In this document: in pieces, positions 17,388 to 26,934 of the stretch
How the letters are laid out: each line of letters starts with the position of its first letter
How positions within the stretch are numbered: the first letter of the stretch is position 1
Origin: Bog-473 sp963781955
GTDB taxonomy: Bacteria > Actinomycetota > Acidimicrobiia > Acidimicrobiales > RAAP-2
Length of the DNA stretch: 64,000 bases
Assembly: GCA_963781955.1 (NCBI GenBank)
Contig: CAWAHU010000001.1
Location: forward strand, 1,178,001 to 1,242,000
Direction of reading: 5' to 3'
The notes under the pieces: generated by a model
The model's database searches: none
Seen by the model: only the letters and a program-made list of their open reading frames with translations
Told to the model about the DNA's origin: nothing
Program-made: the position numbers and the translations under genes

Positions 17388-18608
17388 TTAGGGGCCTGAC
17401 GAGCCGGACCCGCCCGCTCTGAGCGCCCGCTCCACCGCGCGGGCGATGGCGGTCTGCCCCGACGCGTTGGGGTGGGCGGCGCGCCACACGTAGTCCTGGA
17501 GGTCGAGCTCGGCGGCCTTGGCACGCCGGTCGAGCGACGCACACGGGAGCACGGCGAGGCGGTCACACGAGGCGGCCCCGGCCACGCTGGCGGCGTCGAC
17601 GGCCAGCGTGGCGTCGGGCACGGGCTCGCCGGAGAAGATCCACGGGTCGGCCGTGCAAATGCCGTGCCCCTCCATGGTCGACGAGATGTCGACCAGCTCG
17701 ATGTTGGTCACGTGGTCCGCCCGGGCGTCCGACACCGCGCCGGCGATGGCGGCGTTGAGCGCCCCGCCCACCACCAGGGCGTCGGCGTAGGTCGCCGCCG
17801 TGTTCACCTTGAGGCCGGTACACACCAGGTTGGTGTGGAGATGGGACGCCGCCGAGTCGTCGGCCACCTGTCCGGGGCGCGGGATCGGTTGGTAGTAGTT
17901 GAGGACGACCACCCTCGCCGCATGGGGCGCGACGGCCTCGATGGCCTGGGTCAGGCTGGTGCGTACGTTCGAAAGCTTGGCCGCCAGCTCGGGGGTGACG
18001 CCCCCGTTGGCCAGACACTGGGTCCCCAGGCCGAGACCGACCCCCGCGGCGCGGGCCAGCGCGTACTCGAGGCAGGCGGCGAAGTCGATGTCATCGGCGC
18101 CGTCCTGGAGCAGCACCAGGCGGGCCGGGTGCTGCTCCAGGCCCGCCGCGGCCACCTCCTCGCCCAGGTAGCGCGCCCGCTGGGGCGGACACTGGCCGTC
18201 CGGGTTGGTGTTGTCGGAGGGGTCGGACACGGCGCCGCTGATGGACAGCTGGTCACCGGTGAGGTGGCAGTTGGTGGGCCGCACCGTCATGGTGAGCCCC
18301 AGGGCGTGGGCCACCGTGCTCGGGTAGGCCACCGGGGAGGGCCCCTGGGACACCCAGCTCTCGGGGAGGCCGAGCCGGGGGGTCACGTAGGGGTTGTGCA
18401 GCCCGTGCCCGTAGGGGACCGAGTCGCCCAGCGCGACGGCACGGGTCGACGTCTGGGGGGACGGCTCCGACTGCTGATGACCGCCACTGGTGGCGAGCAC
18501 CAACGCACCGGCCACCAGAGCGACCACGACCACGACGGCCACCACGACCAGCGCCGTACGGGCCGGTGACCGGCGCGTCGCGGCGGCCCAGGTGTGCAGC
18601 CTTCCCAT
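17388..18608 (-). CDS. Membrane-anchored SGNH/GDSL hydrolase
   Basis: A 406-residue protein with one N-terminal membrane helix (about residues 18-42) and an extracytoplasmic SGNH hydrolase domain. The nucleophile motif is RAVALGDSVPYGHG, and the C-terminal His block is AAHPNASGQTAIA. Block III reads LLQDGADDIDFAAC, with Asp where GxND esterases have Asn. Several Cys residues (CHL, QCP, TQC, CTG, ICTAD) suggest disulfides outside the cell. The substrate is unknown. It is convergent with trpA and lies upstream of nothing obvious in the same operon. Confidence 0.8.
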   Translation of the reverse strand: MGRLHTWAAATRRSPARTALVVVAVVVVVALVAGALVLATSGGHQQSEPSPQTSTRAVALGDSVPYGHGLHNPYVTPRLGLPESWVSQGPSPVAYPSTVAHALGLTMTVRPTNCHLTGDQLSISGAVSDPSDNTNPDGQCPPQRARYLGEEVAAAGLEQHPARLVLLQDGADDIDFAACLEYALARAAGVGLGLGTQCLANGGVTPELAAKLSNVRTSLTQAIEAVAPHAARVVVLNYYQPIPRPGQVADDSAASHLHTNLVCTGLKVNTAATYADALVVGGALNAAIAGAVSDARADHVTNIELVDISSTMEGHGICTADPWIFSGEPVPDATLAVDAASVAGAASCDRLAVLPCASLDRRAKAAELDLQDYVWRAAHPNASGQTAIARAVERALRAGGSGSSGP

Positions 18609-18758
18609 CGACGGACCTCAGGACTTCAGGCGGATCCCAGCGGATCGCAGTCGGACTCCCGGCGGGTGCGCCGGCCGCTGCCCGGTGGCAGCGCAGGACA
18701 TGGCGACACTACCCGTTGCCCCGCCGCCAACCCGGTCAGGGCCGCTGCCCTGCCGAGT

Positions 18759-19955
18759 TCAGGCCGGAGGCACGAAGACCAGGCAGCCGTTGTGGCCCCC
18801 GAAGCCGAACGAGTTGGAGAGTACCCCCGAGGGCTCCCAGGGCCGGGGCTCGCCGTGGACGACCCGGATCGTGATCTCCGGGTCCGGCTCCTCGAACCCG
18901 GCGGTGGGCGGGATGGTGGCGTGGTGGATGGTGAGGACAGACGCCACCGCCTCGATGGCCCCGGCTGCGGCCAGCCCGTGGCCGGTGACACCCTTGGTGG
19001 AGGTCACGAGTGGCCCCGGCTCGCCGAAGACCTTGGTGATGGCTCGGGCCTCGGCCAGGTCGTTGAGGGGCGTCGAGGTGCCGTGCGCGTTGATGTGCCC
19101 CACCTCGGCCGGCGAGACGTCGGCGTCGGCCAGTGCCAGCTCCATGCACGCCACGGCGCCCGCGCCGTCGGGTGCAGGCGCAGTGATGTGGTGGGCGTCG
19201 GAGGTGCTCGCAGCGCCGGCCAGCTCGGCATAGATCGTGGCGCCGCGTGCCACGGCGCGGTCCCATTCCTCGAGCACGAGGGCGGCAGATCCCTCGGTCA
19301 TGACGAAGCCGTCGCGGCGGGCGTCGAAGGGACGGGAATGGCCGGACGTCGAGAGCGCGGTCATGTTGCCGAATGCGGCCTGGGCCACCGCCACCATGCT
19401 GGCTTCCGCACCGCCCCCAATGGCCACGTCGCAGCGGCCGGAGGCGATCAGGCGGGCCGCGGCGGCCACCGAGTGGGTCCCTGCCGCGCACGCGGTGCAG
19501 ATCACCTCGCACGGGCCCCGGAACCCGTGGCGCATGGAGATGCCCGCGGCTCCGGCGTTCACCATCATCATGGGAACGAGGCGCGGCGAGACGCGGTCGG
19601 GCCCTCGTTTGTCGAAGACCAGAGCTTGCTCCACCAGCGTCTCGAGCCCACCGACACCGGTGGCGAACACCACGCCTGCCTTGGCCGGGTCGATGTCAAG
19701 GTCACCTGCGGCGCGGACCGCCATGTCCGCAGCGGCCATCGACAGCTGCGCGAAGCGGTCGAGCGTGCGCACCTCCTTGGGCCCGAAGAAGTCCGCGGGA
19801 TCGAAGTCACTCGCCGCTCCGCCGACGACCGCCGGGTGGAGCAGCCCTTCCCAGAACGCGTCGACACCGACGCCGCAACAAGTGACGGCACCCAGACCGG
19901 TGACTGCCACCCGCCGCCCGCGCGCCGGACCGTCGGGACCGAGCCCCAGCTGCAT
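18759..19955 (-). CDS. fabF: 3-oxoacyl-ACP synthase II
   Basis: A 398-residue condensing enzyme of type II fatty acid synthesis. The Cys-His-His triad is visible: Cys in VICTACAAGTHSVAAA, His in HINAHGTSTPLND, His in TKGVTGHGLAAAGAIEA. The last motif differs slightly from the common TGHLLGAAG but keeps the His. GVGGLETLVEQ and SNSFGFGGHNGCLVF match the family. Its ATG overlaps the acpP stop (ATGA), so it is the last gene of fabD-fabG-acpP-fabF. Confidence 0.93.
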   Translation of the reverse strand: MQLGLGPDGPARGRRVAVTGLGAVTCCGVGVDAFWEGLLHPAVVGGAASDFDPADFFGPKEVRTLDRFAQLSMAAADMAVRAAGDLDIDPAKAGVVFATGVGGLETLVEQALVFDKRGPDRVSPRLVPMMMVNAGAAGISMRHGFRGPCEVICTACAAGTHSVAAAARLIASGRCDVAIGGGAEASMVAVAQAAFGNMTALSTSGHSRPFDARRDGFVMTEGSAALVLEEWDRAVARGATIYAELAGAASTSDAHHITAPAPDGAGAVACMELALADADVSPAEVGHINAHGTSTPLNDLAEARAITKVFGEPGPLVTSTKGVTGHGLAAAGAIEAVASVLTIHHATIPPTAGFEEPDPEITIRVVHGEPRPWEPSGVLSNSFGFGGHNGCLVFVPPA

Positions 19956-20194
19956 CAGAGCTTCGAGGAGATCAGGTCGAAAGCCTGGCCGACGGTGGCG
20001 ATGTCCTCGAGCTCGGTCTCCTCGACGGTGATGTCGAACGCCTCTTCGAGGGCCATCACGAGCTCCACGAGGTCGAGGCTGTCCGCGTCGAGATCTTCGG
20101 CGAACTTCGCCTCCTTGGTGATCTTCTCGGGCGGCACCTGCAGCACCTCAACCGCACACTCGCGGAATTTCTCGAACGCTGCGTCGCTGTCCAC
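19955..20194 (-). CDS. acpP: Acyl carrier protein
   Basis: A 79-residue acidic helical protein. The phosphopantetheine serine is in the DSL motif EDLDADSLDLVELVMALEE. The start is GTG 20194 with AGGAG at proper spacing upstream. It lies between fabG and fabF and carries the growing acyl chain for both. Confidence 0.95.
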   Translation of the reverse strand: MDSDAAFEKFRECAVEVLQVPPEKITKEAKFAEDLDADSLDLVELVMALEEAFDITVEETELEDIATVGQAFDLISSKL

Positions 20195-20230
20195 TCTTTC
20201 CTGCTCCTTTGTCCGTCGGTTCTCAGAACG

Positions 20231-20956
20231 CTACAGGCCCATGCCCAGGCCGCCGTCGACCGGCACCACGGCCCCGGTCACGTAGGAGGCGGCCTCAGAG
20301 GCCAAGAAGCCCACGACGGCCGCCACGTCTGCAGTGGTCCCGGTCCGGCCGAGGGGGACCTGGCTCGCCATGGCCGCCACGCGTTCGGCGCCCAGGGCGG
20401 CCGTCATGTCGGTGTCGATGAGGCCGGGCGCGACCACATTGACGGTGATGTGCCGGCTGCCCACTTCGCGGGCGATCGCCCGGGCCATCCCGACCAGGCC
20501 TGCCTTGGAAGCGGCGTAGTTGGCTTGCCCGGGCAGTCCGACGAAGGCGCCCACCGAGGAGACAAAGATGATGCGGCCTGTGTGCAGGCGCAGCATCTTG
20601 GCCACGGCCCGCTTGGCCACCCGGAACGATCCCGTGAGGTTGGCGTCGATCACGTCCACGAAGTCCTGGTCCTTCATGCGCAACATGAGTGAGTCCATCG
20701 TGATGCCGGCATTGGCCACCAGCACCTCGACCGGCCCCCAGCGGTCCTCGATCGCGGCGAAGGCGGCCTCGACCTCGTCGGCGCTGCGCACGTCGCAACG
20801 GACGGGGAGGAATCGCTCGGCGTCGGCTCCCTCGGGTGTCGCCGGCGGTTCGGCGGAGCGGTAGGTGGTGACGACCTGATCCCCGTTGGCCAGGAACCAG
20901 TTCACGCAGGCGGCACCGATGCCGCGGGTCCCGCCGGTGACGAGCACGACCGCCAT
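20231..20956 (-). CDS. fabG: 3-oxoacyl-ACP reductase
   Basis: A 241-residue short-chain dehydrogenase. The NADPH-binding motif is VLVTGGTRGIGAACV; NAG is in VANAGITMDSL; the catalytic Ser-Tyr-Lys are in FVSSVGAF and QANYAASKAGL. The C-terminus SYVTGAVVPVDGGLGMGL is typical of FabG. An upstream in-frame start exists at 20983, but ATG 20956 overlaps the fabD stop (ATGA) and follows GAGGCTT, so it is preferred. Confidence 0.93.
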   Translation of the reverse strand: MAVVLVTGGTRGIGAACVNWFLANGDQVVTTYRSAEPPATPEGADAERFLPVRCDVRSADEVEAAFAAIEDRWGPVEVLVANAGITMDSLMLRMKDQDFVDVIDANLTGSFRVAKRAVAKMLRLHTGRIIFVSSVGAFVGLPGQANYAASKAGLVGMARAIAREVGSRHITVNVVAPGLIDTDMTAALGAERVAAMASQVPLGRTGTTADVAAVVGFLASEAASYVTGAVVPVDGGLGMGL

Positions 20957-22209
20957 CAAGCCTCCTCGGGCACCCGGAGCCACACCAGGGGCTGGCCCTC
21001 CTGCACGCGCTCGCCGTCGGCGGCTAGCCAGCGGATGACCTGTCCGGCGAAGGGCGTGCGGACCTCGGAGACGCCGACCCGGCCGACGAGCTCACCGACC
21101 GCCACGTTCGACGGGTCCCCAGGGTCGTCGGCGGTGCCGGGCAGGAGTCCGGTCCCCGGGGCCCGCAGCGAGGGCTCAGGGCTGAAGATGCCGCTCGAAG
21201 GGCTCACGACGACCCGTTCGGACATGTAGAGGTGCTCGCCCTGGTGCAGGGCGGGTTCGGCCCGCCAGGTCCCCGCGGCGCCGATCTTGTCCATGAGGGT
21301 GTCGAGGTCCTCGGGCTTGGAGACCGACAACGACTGGATCTCGGGCAGGCTCCGCTTGGCCAACCCGCTGAGCACCCCTCCCGGTCCCAGCTCGACCAGG
21401 GAGGTGAGGCCGAGGCCGGCGAACGTCTCGAGCGTCTGGCGCCACCGCACCGGGCTGCACAGCTGCGCCGAGAGCAGCCCAGGCCACTCGGCGGGGTCAT
21501 CGTGGACGTGGGCGTCGACGTTGGCCACGACCCGCACCTCGGGGGCGAGGAAGGTCACCTCGGCCAGGGACTTGCGCAGGTCGGCCCGTGCTCCTTGCAT
21601 GAGCGGTGTGTGGAAGGCGCCTGACACCTGGATCGGCATGACCCGCTTGGCGCCGAGCCCCTTGGCCAGCTCGCCGGCGCGCCCCACCGCCTCGAGCGTC
21701 CCGGCGATGACCACCTGCCCGGGTGCGTTGTAGTTGGCCACCCACACGTCGCCCTCGGCCCGCATGCACGCGGCCTCGGCGTCGTCGTCGGCGATGCCGA
21801 GCAGCGCCGCCATGGTGCCCGGTGCCTCCTCGCCCGCCCGGGCCATGGCCTGGCCGCGCGCCACGACCAGGCGGATGCCGTCGTCGAAGCCCAGAGCCCC
21901 GCTGGCGACCAGCGCGGTGTACTCCCCGAGGCTGTGGCCGGCGCACGCGGCCGGGGTGAGGCCGATGCGCTCGACCGCGTCGAGCACCACCAGGCTGAGG
22001 ACGGTGGTGGCCAGCTGGGCGTTCTCTGTCTGAGTCAGCTCGTCGATGTCCGCTTCGAGCAACAGCGCCGACAGGTCGCGCTCCGCGGCCTCGGAGGCTT
22101 CGGCCACGACCTCCCACGAGGGGTGGTCCACCCACGGCTGACCCATGCCGGCTCGTTGCGATCCCTGCCCGGGGAAGGTGAAGACCAGCACGTGTTCGAA
22201 GGCTCCCAT
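20956..22209 (-). CDS. fabD: Malonyl-CoA:ACP transacylase with C-terminal lipoyl-like tail
   Basis: Residues 1 to about 325 form a normal FabD: FTFPGQGSQRAGMGQPWVD, the nucleophilic Ser in CAGHSLGEYTALVAS, the Arg in ARGQAMARAG, the His in QVSGAFHTPLMQ, and VELGPGGVLSGL. It loads malonyl groups on ACP. After this comes an extra 89-residue tail from about residue 329. Its second half (EVRTPFAGQVIRWLAADGE then VQEGQPLVWLRV) has the shape of a biotinyl/lipoyl half-barrel, but there is no biotinylation-type MKM lysine. There is no frame break, so it is a true fusion in this sequence. Start ATG 22209 lacks a clear ribosome binding site. Confidence 0.88.
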   Translation of the reverse strand: MGAFEHVLVFTFPGQGSQRAGMGQPWVDHPSWEVVAEASEAAERDLSALLLEADIDELTQTENAQLATTVLSLVVLDAVERIGLTPAACAGHSLGEYTALVASGALGFDDGIRLVVARGQAMARAGEEAPGTMAALLGIADDDAEAACMRAEGDVWVANYNAPGQVVIAGTLEAVGRAGELAKGLGAKRVMPIQVSGAFHTPLMQGARADLRKSLAEVTFLAPEVRVVANVDAHVHDDPAEWPGLLSAQLCSPVRWRQTLETFAGLGLTSLVELGPGGVLSGLAKRSLPEIQSLSVSKPEDLDTLMDKIGAAGTWRAEPALHQGEHLYMSERVVVSPSSGIFSPEPSLRAPGTGLLPGTADDPGDPSNVAVGELVGRVGVSEVRTPFAGQVIRWLAADGERVQEGQPLVWLRVPEEA

Positions 22210-22376
22210 CGACGGCGCGAGCGGACGAGCCCCAGTGTGGCATGCGCGGACCGGCACGGCCCATGTCATCGGGCGCGGTCGCACCGGCGGTGCGCACGGT
22301 CGCCCGTCGTGGCTGCTCGTTCCTGGTTACCCGCCGGAAACCCAGTGCGACGACCGGTGCGAACGGCCGTCCCTGA

Positions 22377-23850
22377 TCAGTGCGCGGGGGTGGGTGCGAA
22401 CGACGTCACACACCCCTGGAGGGCGCCGACGGCGGCCGGGTCGGCGGTGGCGGGCCCATTTGACCCGCTGCCCGAGCCGCTGCCCGACCCGCTGCCCGAG
22501 CCGCTGCCCGAGCCGCTGCCCGAGGCGTCTGCCCGGCGTGGTGGTCGTGGTCGTGGTGGTCGACGTCGGGTCGGTGGTCTCGGTGCCCGAGCCGGCCCCG
22601 GCGGTGGCGACGGCGCTCGTCGGCTGGCTCCCGGGACCGGTGGTCGTGGTCGTCGTCGTCGTGGACGTCGTCGTGGTGGTCGTGCTCGTGGTGGTCGTCG
22701 TCGAGGTCGTGCTGGTGGTGCTCGTACTCGTCGTGGAGCCGCTGCTGGAGCCCTGTTGGGACGGGACGGGCGTGGCGGCGAGGGTGATCGAGGTGCAGGC
22801 GCCGGCCGTCTGCATCGTGGCGAGATCGGCCAGCATCTGGGCCAGGGCGTGGTGCTCGGTCTGTTCGTCGGAGGTGAGCGTGGCGGCCATCTGACCCAAG
22901 GCGCGGGCGGCGTCCTGGCGTTGTGCCTGGGCCGCCTTCAGAGCCCCCAACGCGGCGGATTGGCGCGCCAAGAGGCCTGTTGCCGTGGCGTTCTGGTACT
23001 GCTGGGCCACCACCCCGTTGGCGTTCTTGGGCCCGAACGTCGGGGAGCCGGGCTGCCCGCCGGCGAAGCTGCTCGCCTCGAACAACCCACTGCTCTCGTA
23101 CTCGGCCACGGCGAACTGCCGCAGCGAGCGTTCGACGACGGCATAGGCGGTCTCGGCGCCCGAGACCGTGCTCTGCGTCACGGCGAGGTGGACGTAGTGC
23201 TCGGACACGGCGCTCTGGTCTGCGGTCACGGCGCTCAGGGCCTGCTGGTAGGAGCGGAGGTCCGACTGCACGTTGGTGTAGACGTCGAGCGCGGTGGAGT
23301 GCGGCAGTGGCGGCAGGTTGCTGGCCGCGCCGGCGACGATGGCGGTGAGGTAGCACGGAGTGCCGTCAGCCGACGGTGCGCACCACGCGCTCTGGTCGAC
23401 GAGGGCGAGGAACGCGGCGGGTGGTGCCACGTTGCCGGCCCGCAATGCGGCTGTGATCGGCCACATGTTCGGCTGGAGCAGTGTGGCCACGGAGGCCGCG
23501 CATCCGGCCAGCCAGTTGTCGAAGGCCGGGAACCCGTTGGACGACATGACCAGGGGCAACGGGGCACCCGTGGCGTCAGTGGTCCGCCCGGTATTGAACG
23601 GGTTGTAGGCGGCCGTGTTGTTGGTAGAGCCGCCCTCGACCGTCTGCCACTCGTCGAGGTTGGCGACGTTGGCCTGGGTGGCCGGTGCAGTGAGGCCTTG
23701 GAGCACGCAGAGCTCCCATCCGGGCGGGAGCGGGGTTCCTCCCGATCTCGCCCCGGCCGACGAGGCGCCCGCCCACGTCCAGGCCAGCGCGCACAGGGCG
23801 GTCAGGACCACGGCGAGAGCGAGTCGGACGATGGGGACGGTGCGGGTCAT
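22377..23850 (-). CDS. Secreted Thr-rich protein with lysozyme-like N-terminal domain, frameshifted near C-terminus
   Basis: The start ATG 23850 opens a signal peptide (VRLALAVVLTALCALAWTWA). The following domain has the layout of small phage-lysin-like domains: NLDEWQTVEGGSTNNTAAYN, a central TLLQPNMWPITAALRAGN and a Cys pair. A helical, Gln/Ala-rich middle follows, then a long Thr/Ser-only linker. Near 22530 the frame appears to shift: the open frame goes on as RLGQ repeats and runs on to 22327. The next frame instead gives a Gly-Ser linker, then ATADPAAVGALQGCVTSF and a stop at 22377. The span is 3n+1, so one extra base explains it. The linker DNA contains about five copies of a 12-nt repeat. 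The enzyme role is tentative. Confidence 0.6.
22455..22526. repeat. 12-nt tandem repeat coding for the Gly-Ser linker
   Basis: About six copies of CCGCTGCCCGAG, with one CCGCTGCCCGAC and one CCCGCTG variant, in the 3' part of the Thr-rich gene. In one minus-strand frame it encodes GSGSGS; in the other two it reads RLGQ or RAAA. A nearby single-base shift decides which frame is used. Confidence 0.7.
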
Positions 23851-24180
23851 GGACGATGGTGGGACTGCGAATAGCGCCGTTCGTGCCGGCGGTGGATGCC
23901 GCGGCGCTTCATCGGGCGGATCCGGATCGTGGACGATCAGCTTGACACAGCAAGGACCTACGCCTTTCCCGCCCCTCTGGTTCTCGGCGCCTCCACCCCC
24001 TGAATTCACCTTCTTGTGGACTTATTTCACCGTCCCGTGGAATTCCGGGCGCCACGCCAGTCCGAACAGCCGTCGATGGCCGCCCAACGGGAAGACAACG
24101 CAGGGGGAGCAGAGAGAGTCGACCGTGCTCATGGCAGCGGTCTAGGGTGCCCCCTCTGCCGTCCAAAATGGGGGACCGCC
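23851..24180. other. Intergenic region between divergent genes
   Basis: 330 nt without a gene. It holds the promoters of the Thr-rich protein (leftward) and the ABM protein (rightward). TAGGGT at about 24144-24149 could be a -10 box for the ABM gene. TTGACA occurs near 23941 but has no good -10 partner. The middle is less GC-rich than its surroundings. Confidence 0.4.
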
Positions 24181-24492
24181 GTGTGGGCACAACTGATCTC
24201 GACGCGCATCAAGCCTGGCCAGGAGGACAAGGTGCAGGAGCTGTTCGGGCATCTCGAGTCGGCGGAGCAGCCGGATTCGGGCCTGCTGCGGTCGACAGCC
24301 TTTCGTGACAATGCCGACCCCACCCGGCTGCACATGCTTGTCGTCTTCGAAAGCGAGGAGAAGGCGCGAGCGCGGGAGCAGGACCCGCGCCGCTCAGAGG
24401 GGCTGGCCGCAGCGAACGCCGTGATGGCGGAGATCCTCGACGGGCCGCCCGAATTCACCGATCTCACGGTCGTCTACGACGCCGCGCGCTGA
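24181..24492 (+). CDS. ABM-fold (antibiotic biosynthesis monooxygenase-like) protein
   Basis: A 103-residue single domain of the dimeric alpha/beta-barrel ABM type: WAQLISTRIKPGQEDKVQEL, then GLLRSTAFRDNADPTRLHML, VVFESEEKARAREQDPRR, and a final strand FTDLTVVYDAA. Such proteins act as cofactor-less monooxygenases or as simple stress-related barrel proteins; the sequence does not tell which. GTG 24181 follows TGGGGGA at fair spacing. A longer in-frame extension upstream has no coding look. Confidence 0.72.
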   Translation: MWAQLISTRIKPGQEDKVQELFGHLESAEQPDSGLLRSTAFRDNADPTRLHMLVVFESEEKARAREQDPRRSEGLAAANAVMAEILDGPPEFTDLTVVYDAAR

Positions 24493-24686
24493 GCCCCCGA
24501 GAGCAGGAGGCCCCGCGGCCGTCGGGAGGGTCGTACGGAGTCGCCCCTTGCGCCGATGGGCAGCCGTACGCTTGGCCAATGACGCTCGAGGCAGTCGAAC
24601 TGCTGCGTGTCGCTGCGAAGCGCGCCGTGCGTGCCCGGGGACCGTCGCGTGCTGCGTGACCGGCCGTGAGGTCGGCACCGGTCCCC

Positions 24687-25166
24687 ATGGTGTTCGCAGA
24701 GATCACCTGCCCGCGGCCGGGGTGCGGTCAGCTCCTGGCGCAGCTGCTCCGTGACGGCGAAGGCAGGCTGGCGGTGCGGCATCGGGACGCAGGCGCAGAG
24801 CGCGACCCGTCCGTGCGCGCCGGTGACATCGAGACTCGGGACTTGCAACCGCCCGTGGCCGTCGAGCACGGACCGGAGGCGGGCTCGGTGCAGTTGTGGG
24901 TGTGCCCGTGTCGCGACGTGCGGTGCGGGGTCGTCTTCGTGCTTGACGATGCGCAGCTGCGCCAGGTGCTCGGCCACGTCCACAGGCGTCGCACCCCGCT
25001 GTGCTGGCGACCTGATGCCGCGGCCGTCGAGCGCTCGCGGCGGCTGTGGCCGCGCACGCACTCGCCCATGCGACCGGAGGAGCGCCTCGTGCCATCGCTG
25101 GGACAACTCCCACCCATCGCTCGCGGCGACCTCCGTCCCATCCGTGTCCGGCCGCCCGAGGAGTGA
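24687..25166 (+). CDS. Hypothetical zinc-ribbon protein
   Basis: A 159-residue protein with two cysteine pairs: ITCPRPGCGQLLAQLL near the start and VQLWVCPCRDVRCGVVFVL near residue 80. Both look like knuckles of one zinc ribbon. The C-terminal half is Arg/Pro-rich with no motif. Start ATG 24687 was chosen over GTG 24666 because it begins just before the cysteine motif; neither has a good ribosome binding site. Its TGA overlaps an upstream candidate GTG of the GMC gene. I do not recognise the family. Confidence 0.5.
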   Translation: MVFAEITCPRPGCGQLLAQLLRDGEGRLAVRHRDAGAERDPSVRAGDIETRDLQPPVAVEHGPEAGSVQLWVCPCRDVRCGVVFVLDDAQLRQVLGHVHRRRTPLCWRPDAAAVERSRRLWPRTHSPMRPEERLVPSLGQLPPIARGDLRPIRVRPPEE

Positions 25167-25243
25167 CGACGTCGATATTCTCTGCTCTCACTCGTTGCTG
25201 TCGGATCCTCGAAGCCCTTCGCTTCAGGTTTGGAGTCGTCCCG

Positions 25244-26800
25244 GTGTTCTCGTCTTCTGGTGATGGAGATGTACCTGACACGCTGCGGACTGACCTCCTC
25301 GTAATCGGGAGTGGTCCGGCGGGGATCGCATTGGCGAATGAGTTCCTCGGATCCGATGTTTCCGTGCTGGTGGCAGAGAGTGGCGCGGTCCGGCGATCTC
25401 CTGCTGATCGTTTGAACGAAATTGACAGTATCGGGATCGAATACGTCGGCGGCACGCTCGGCCGTTCGCGGATGTTCGGAGGTACCGGACAGAAGTGGGT
25501 CGGACAATGCTTGAGGCTCGATCCATTGGATTTTGAGCCCAGGGATTGGATCCCGGGCAGCGGATGGCCCATCGGATACGACGATCTCGAGCCGTTCTAT
25601 GAGCGAGCCGACCAGCTGTTCCACGTCGCGGGCGAAACGTATGACGGAAGCATCCTCGGGGATGTCTACGAAGAGGTTCCGCAGTTCCGCGAGGACATCC
25701 TCGTTTCTCGCAATACGGTCTTCAGCCCAAGTCGGAAGCTGGGCAGCGTCTTCCGGAGCACGTTCAAACACTCCCGCAACGTGCGCGTACTCTTCGACGC
25801 GACTGTGGTGCGCGTTCTCTCGAATTCATCGGGGGACCGGGTAACGGGAGCTGAGATCCGTTCCCTTCGGGGACGTGTTCTACGAGTCGAGTGTGAGGCA
25901 GTCGTACTGTGTTGTGGAGCGATAGAGAACGCCCGTCTCTTGCTGTCGTCAGGTACTGACGGCGCGCCCGGCATCGGGAATGACTATGGATGGGTTGGCC
26001 GGTCGTACCAGGATCATCCCTATTCGACTCCAGCCGAAGTTATTGGCGCGTCCGATCTCCTCCAGGAGTGGTATCAATCGGTCTTTCGAGGGAAGGTCCA
26101 GTATTTGCCCAAGACTGCACTGTCCCCTGAGTTTCAACGCCAGAGACGAGTGCTCAACGCGGTAGTGGGGCTTCGGTTCGAGCGTGACAACGATTCGAGC
26201 TTTGGAGCGGCTTACAGGCTCTTTCAGGCAGTCCGAGAGGGGGAGCGACCATCAGCGTCCGATGGTCTGCAGCTTCTCTCCCACCCGAGGGCTATCGGTC
26301 AACTCCTCAGGTGGCGGTTCGGCGGCGGCTCCACCATGCTCGAAAGGCCCACCCGGGTGCTTGTGGGGGTCATCACCGAGCAGCCTCCGGAGTGCGACAG
26401 TTACGTCGGGCTCTCCGATCGACGGGATGCCTTGGGTGCGCAACTACCGCAGATCCACTGGAATGTCGGTGAGCTCGAATGGAGGACTGAAAGAGCCACG
26501 GTTGAAGCCGTCGCGTCCGAATTCGCCCGATGCGGGCTCGGGGACGTACGTCCGTTCCCGTGGCTGGAGAGTTATCGAGAGTGGCGACAACATCAGGTGG
26601 ATCAGTATCACCATGCAGGGACAACGAGGATGTCAACCGTGCCCGCTCTCGGCGTGGTCGACGTCAATTGCCAGGTCCATGAAGTGATCGGGCTCTACGT
26701 CGCCGGGGGCTCGGTATTCCCCACGTCGGGCTATGCCAATCCGACGTTGACGATCGTTGCTCTGGCGCTCCGTTTGGCCCATCATCTGGCTGGGCGGTGA
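25244..26800 (+). CDS. GMC-family FAD oxidoreductase
   Basis: A 518-residue flavoprotein. The dinucleotide-binding motif is DLLVIGSGPAGIALANEFLG, followed by VLVAESG. The central MFGGTGQKWVGQCLRLDPLDF and AVVLCCGAIENARLLLSSG are GMC landmarks. The C-terminus has the active-site His pair in QYHHAGTTRMS and GLYVAGGSVFPTSGYANPT with the Asn. Such enzymes oxidise sugars or alcohols. GTG 25244 has GGAG 8 nt upstream; GTG 25163, which overlaps the previous stop, would add 27 residues. The gene is visibly less GC-rich than the his-trp block, with codons such as ATT and AAC more common, which suggests horizontal arrival. Confidence 0.82.
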   Translation: MFSSSGDGDVPDTLRTDLLVIGSGPAGIALANEFLGSDVSVLVAESGAVRRSPADRLNEIDSIGIEYVGGTLGRSRMFGGTGQKWVGQCLRLDPLDFEPRDWIPGSGWPIGYDDLEPFYERADQLFHVAGETYDGSILGDVYEEVPQFREDILVSRNTVFSPSRKLGSVFRSTFKHSRNVRVLFDATVVRVLSNSSGDRVTGAEIRSLRGRVLRVECEAVVLCCGAIENARLLLSSGTDGAPGIGNDYGWVGRSYQDHPYSTPAEVIGASDLLQEWYQSVFRGKVQYLPKTALSPEFQRQRRVLNAVVGLRFERDNDSSFGAAYRLFQAVREGERPSASDGLQLLSHPRAIGQLLRWRFGGGSTMLERPTRVLVGVITEQPPECDSYVGLSDRRDALGAQLPQIHWNVGELEWRTERATVEAVASEFARCGLGDVRPFPWLESYREWRQHQVDQYHHAGTTRMSTVPALGVVDVNCQVHEVIGLYVAGGSVFPTSGYANPTLTIVALALRLAHHLAGR

Positions 26801-26934
26801 AGGCCGTCGCTGGACGGGATGGCTCATGCCGGTATCAGAAGACAGTCTGTCCAGCTCCGAGCTGTGCGAGCTCAAACCGGACCCTCTCGCAGCATGATTA
26901 TCGAGGCCATCGTCAAAGGGATTCAGCCTGACCC

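Noticed and set aside
24579..24659. A 26-codon ORF (MTLEAVELLRVAAKRAVRAR)
   Set aside because: It lacks a ribosome binding site and a TANNNT box at the right distance; it may be chance in a spacer.
25163..25243. An earlier GMC start at GTG 25163 overlapping the previous stop
   Set aside because: It is possible, but GTG 25244 has GGAG at good spacing and lies nearer to the FAD domain.
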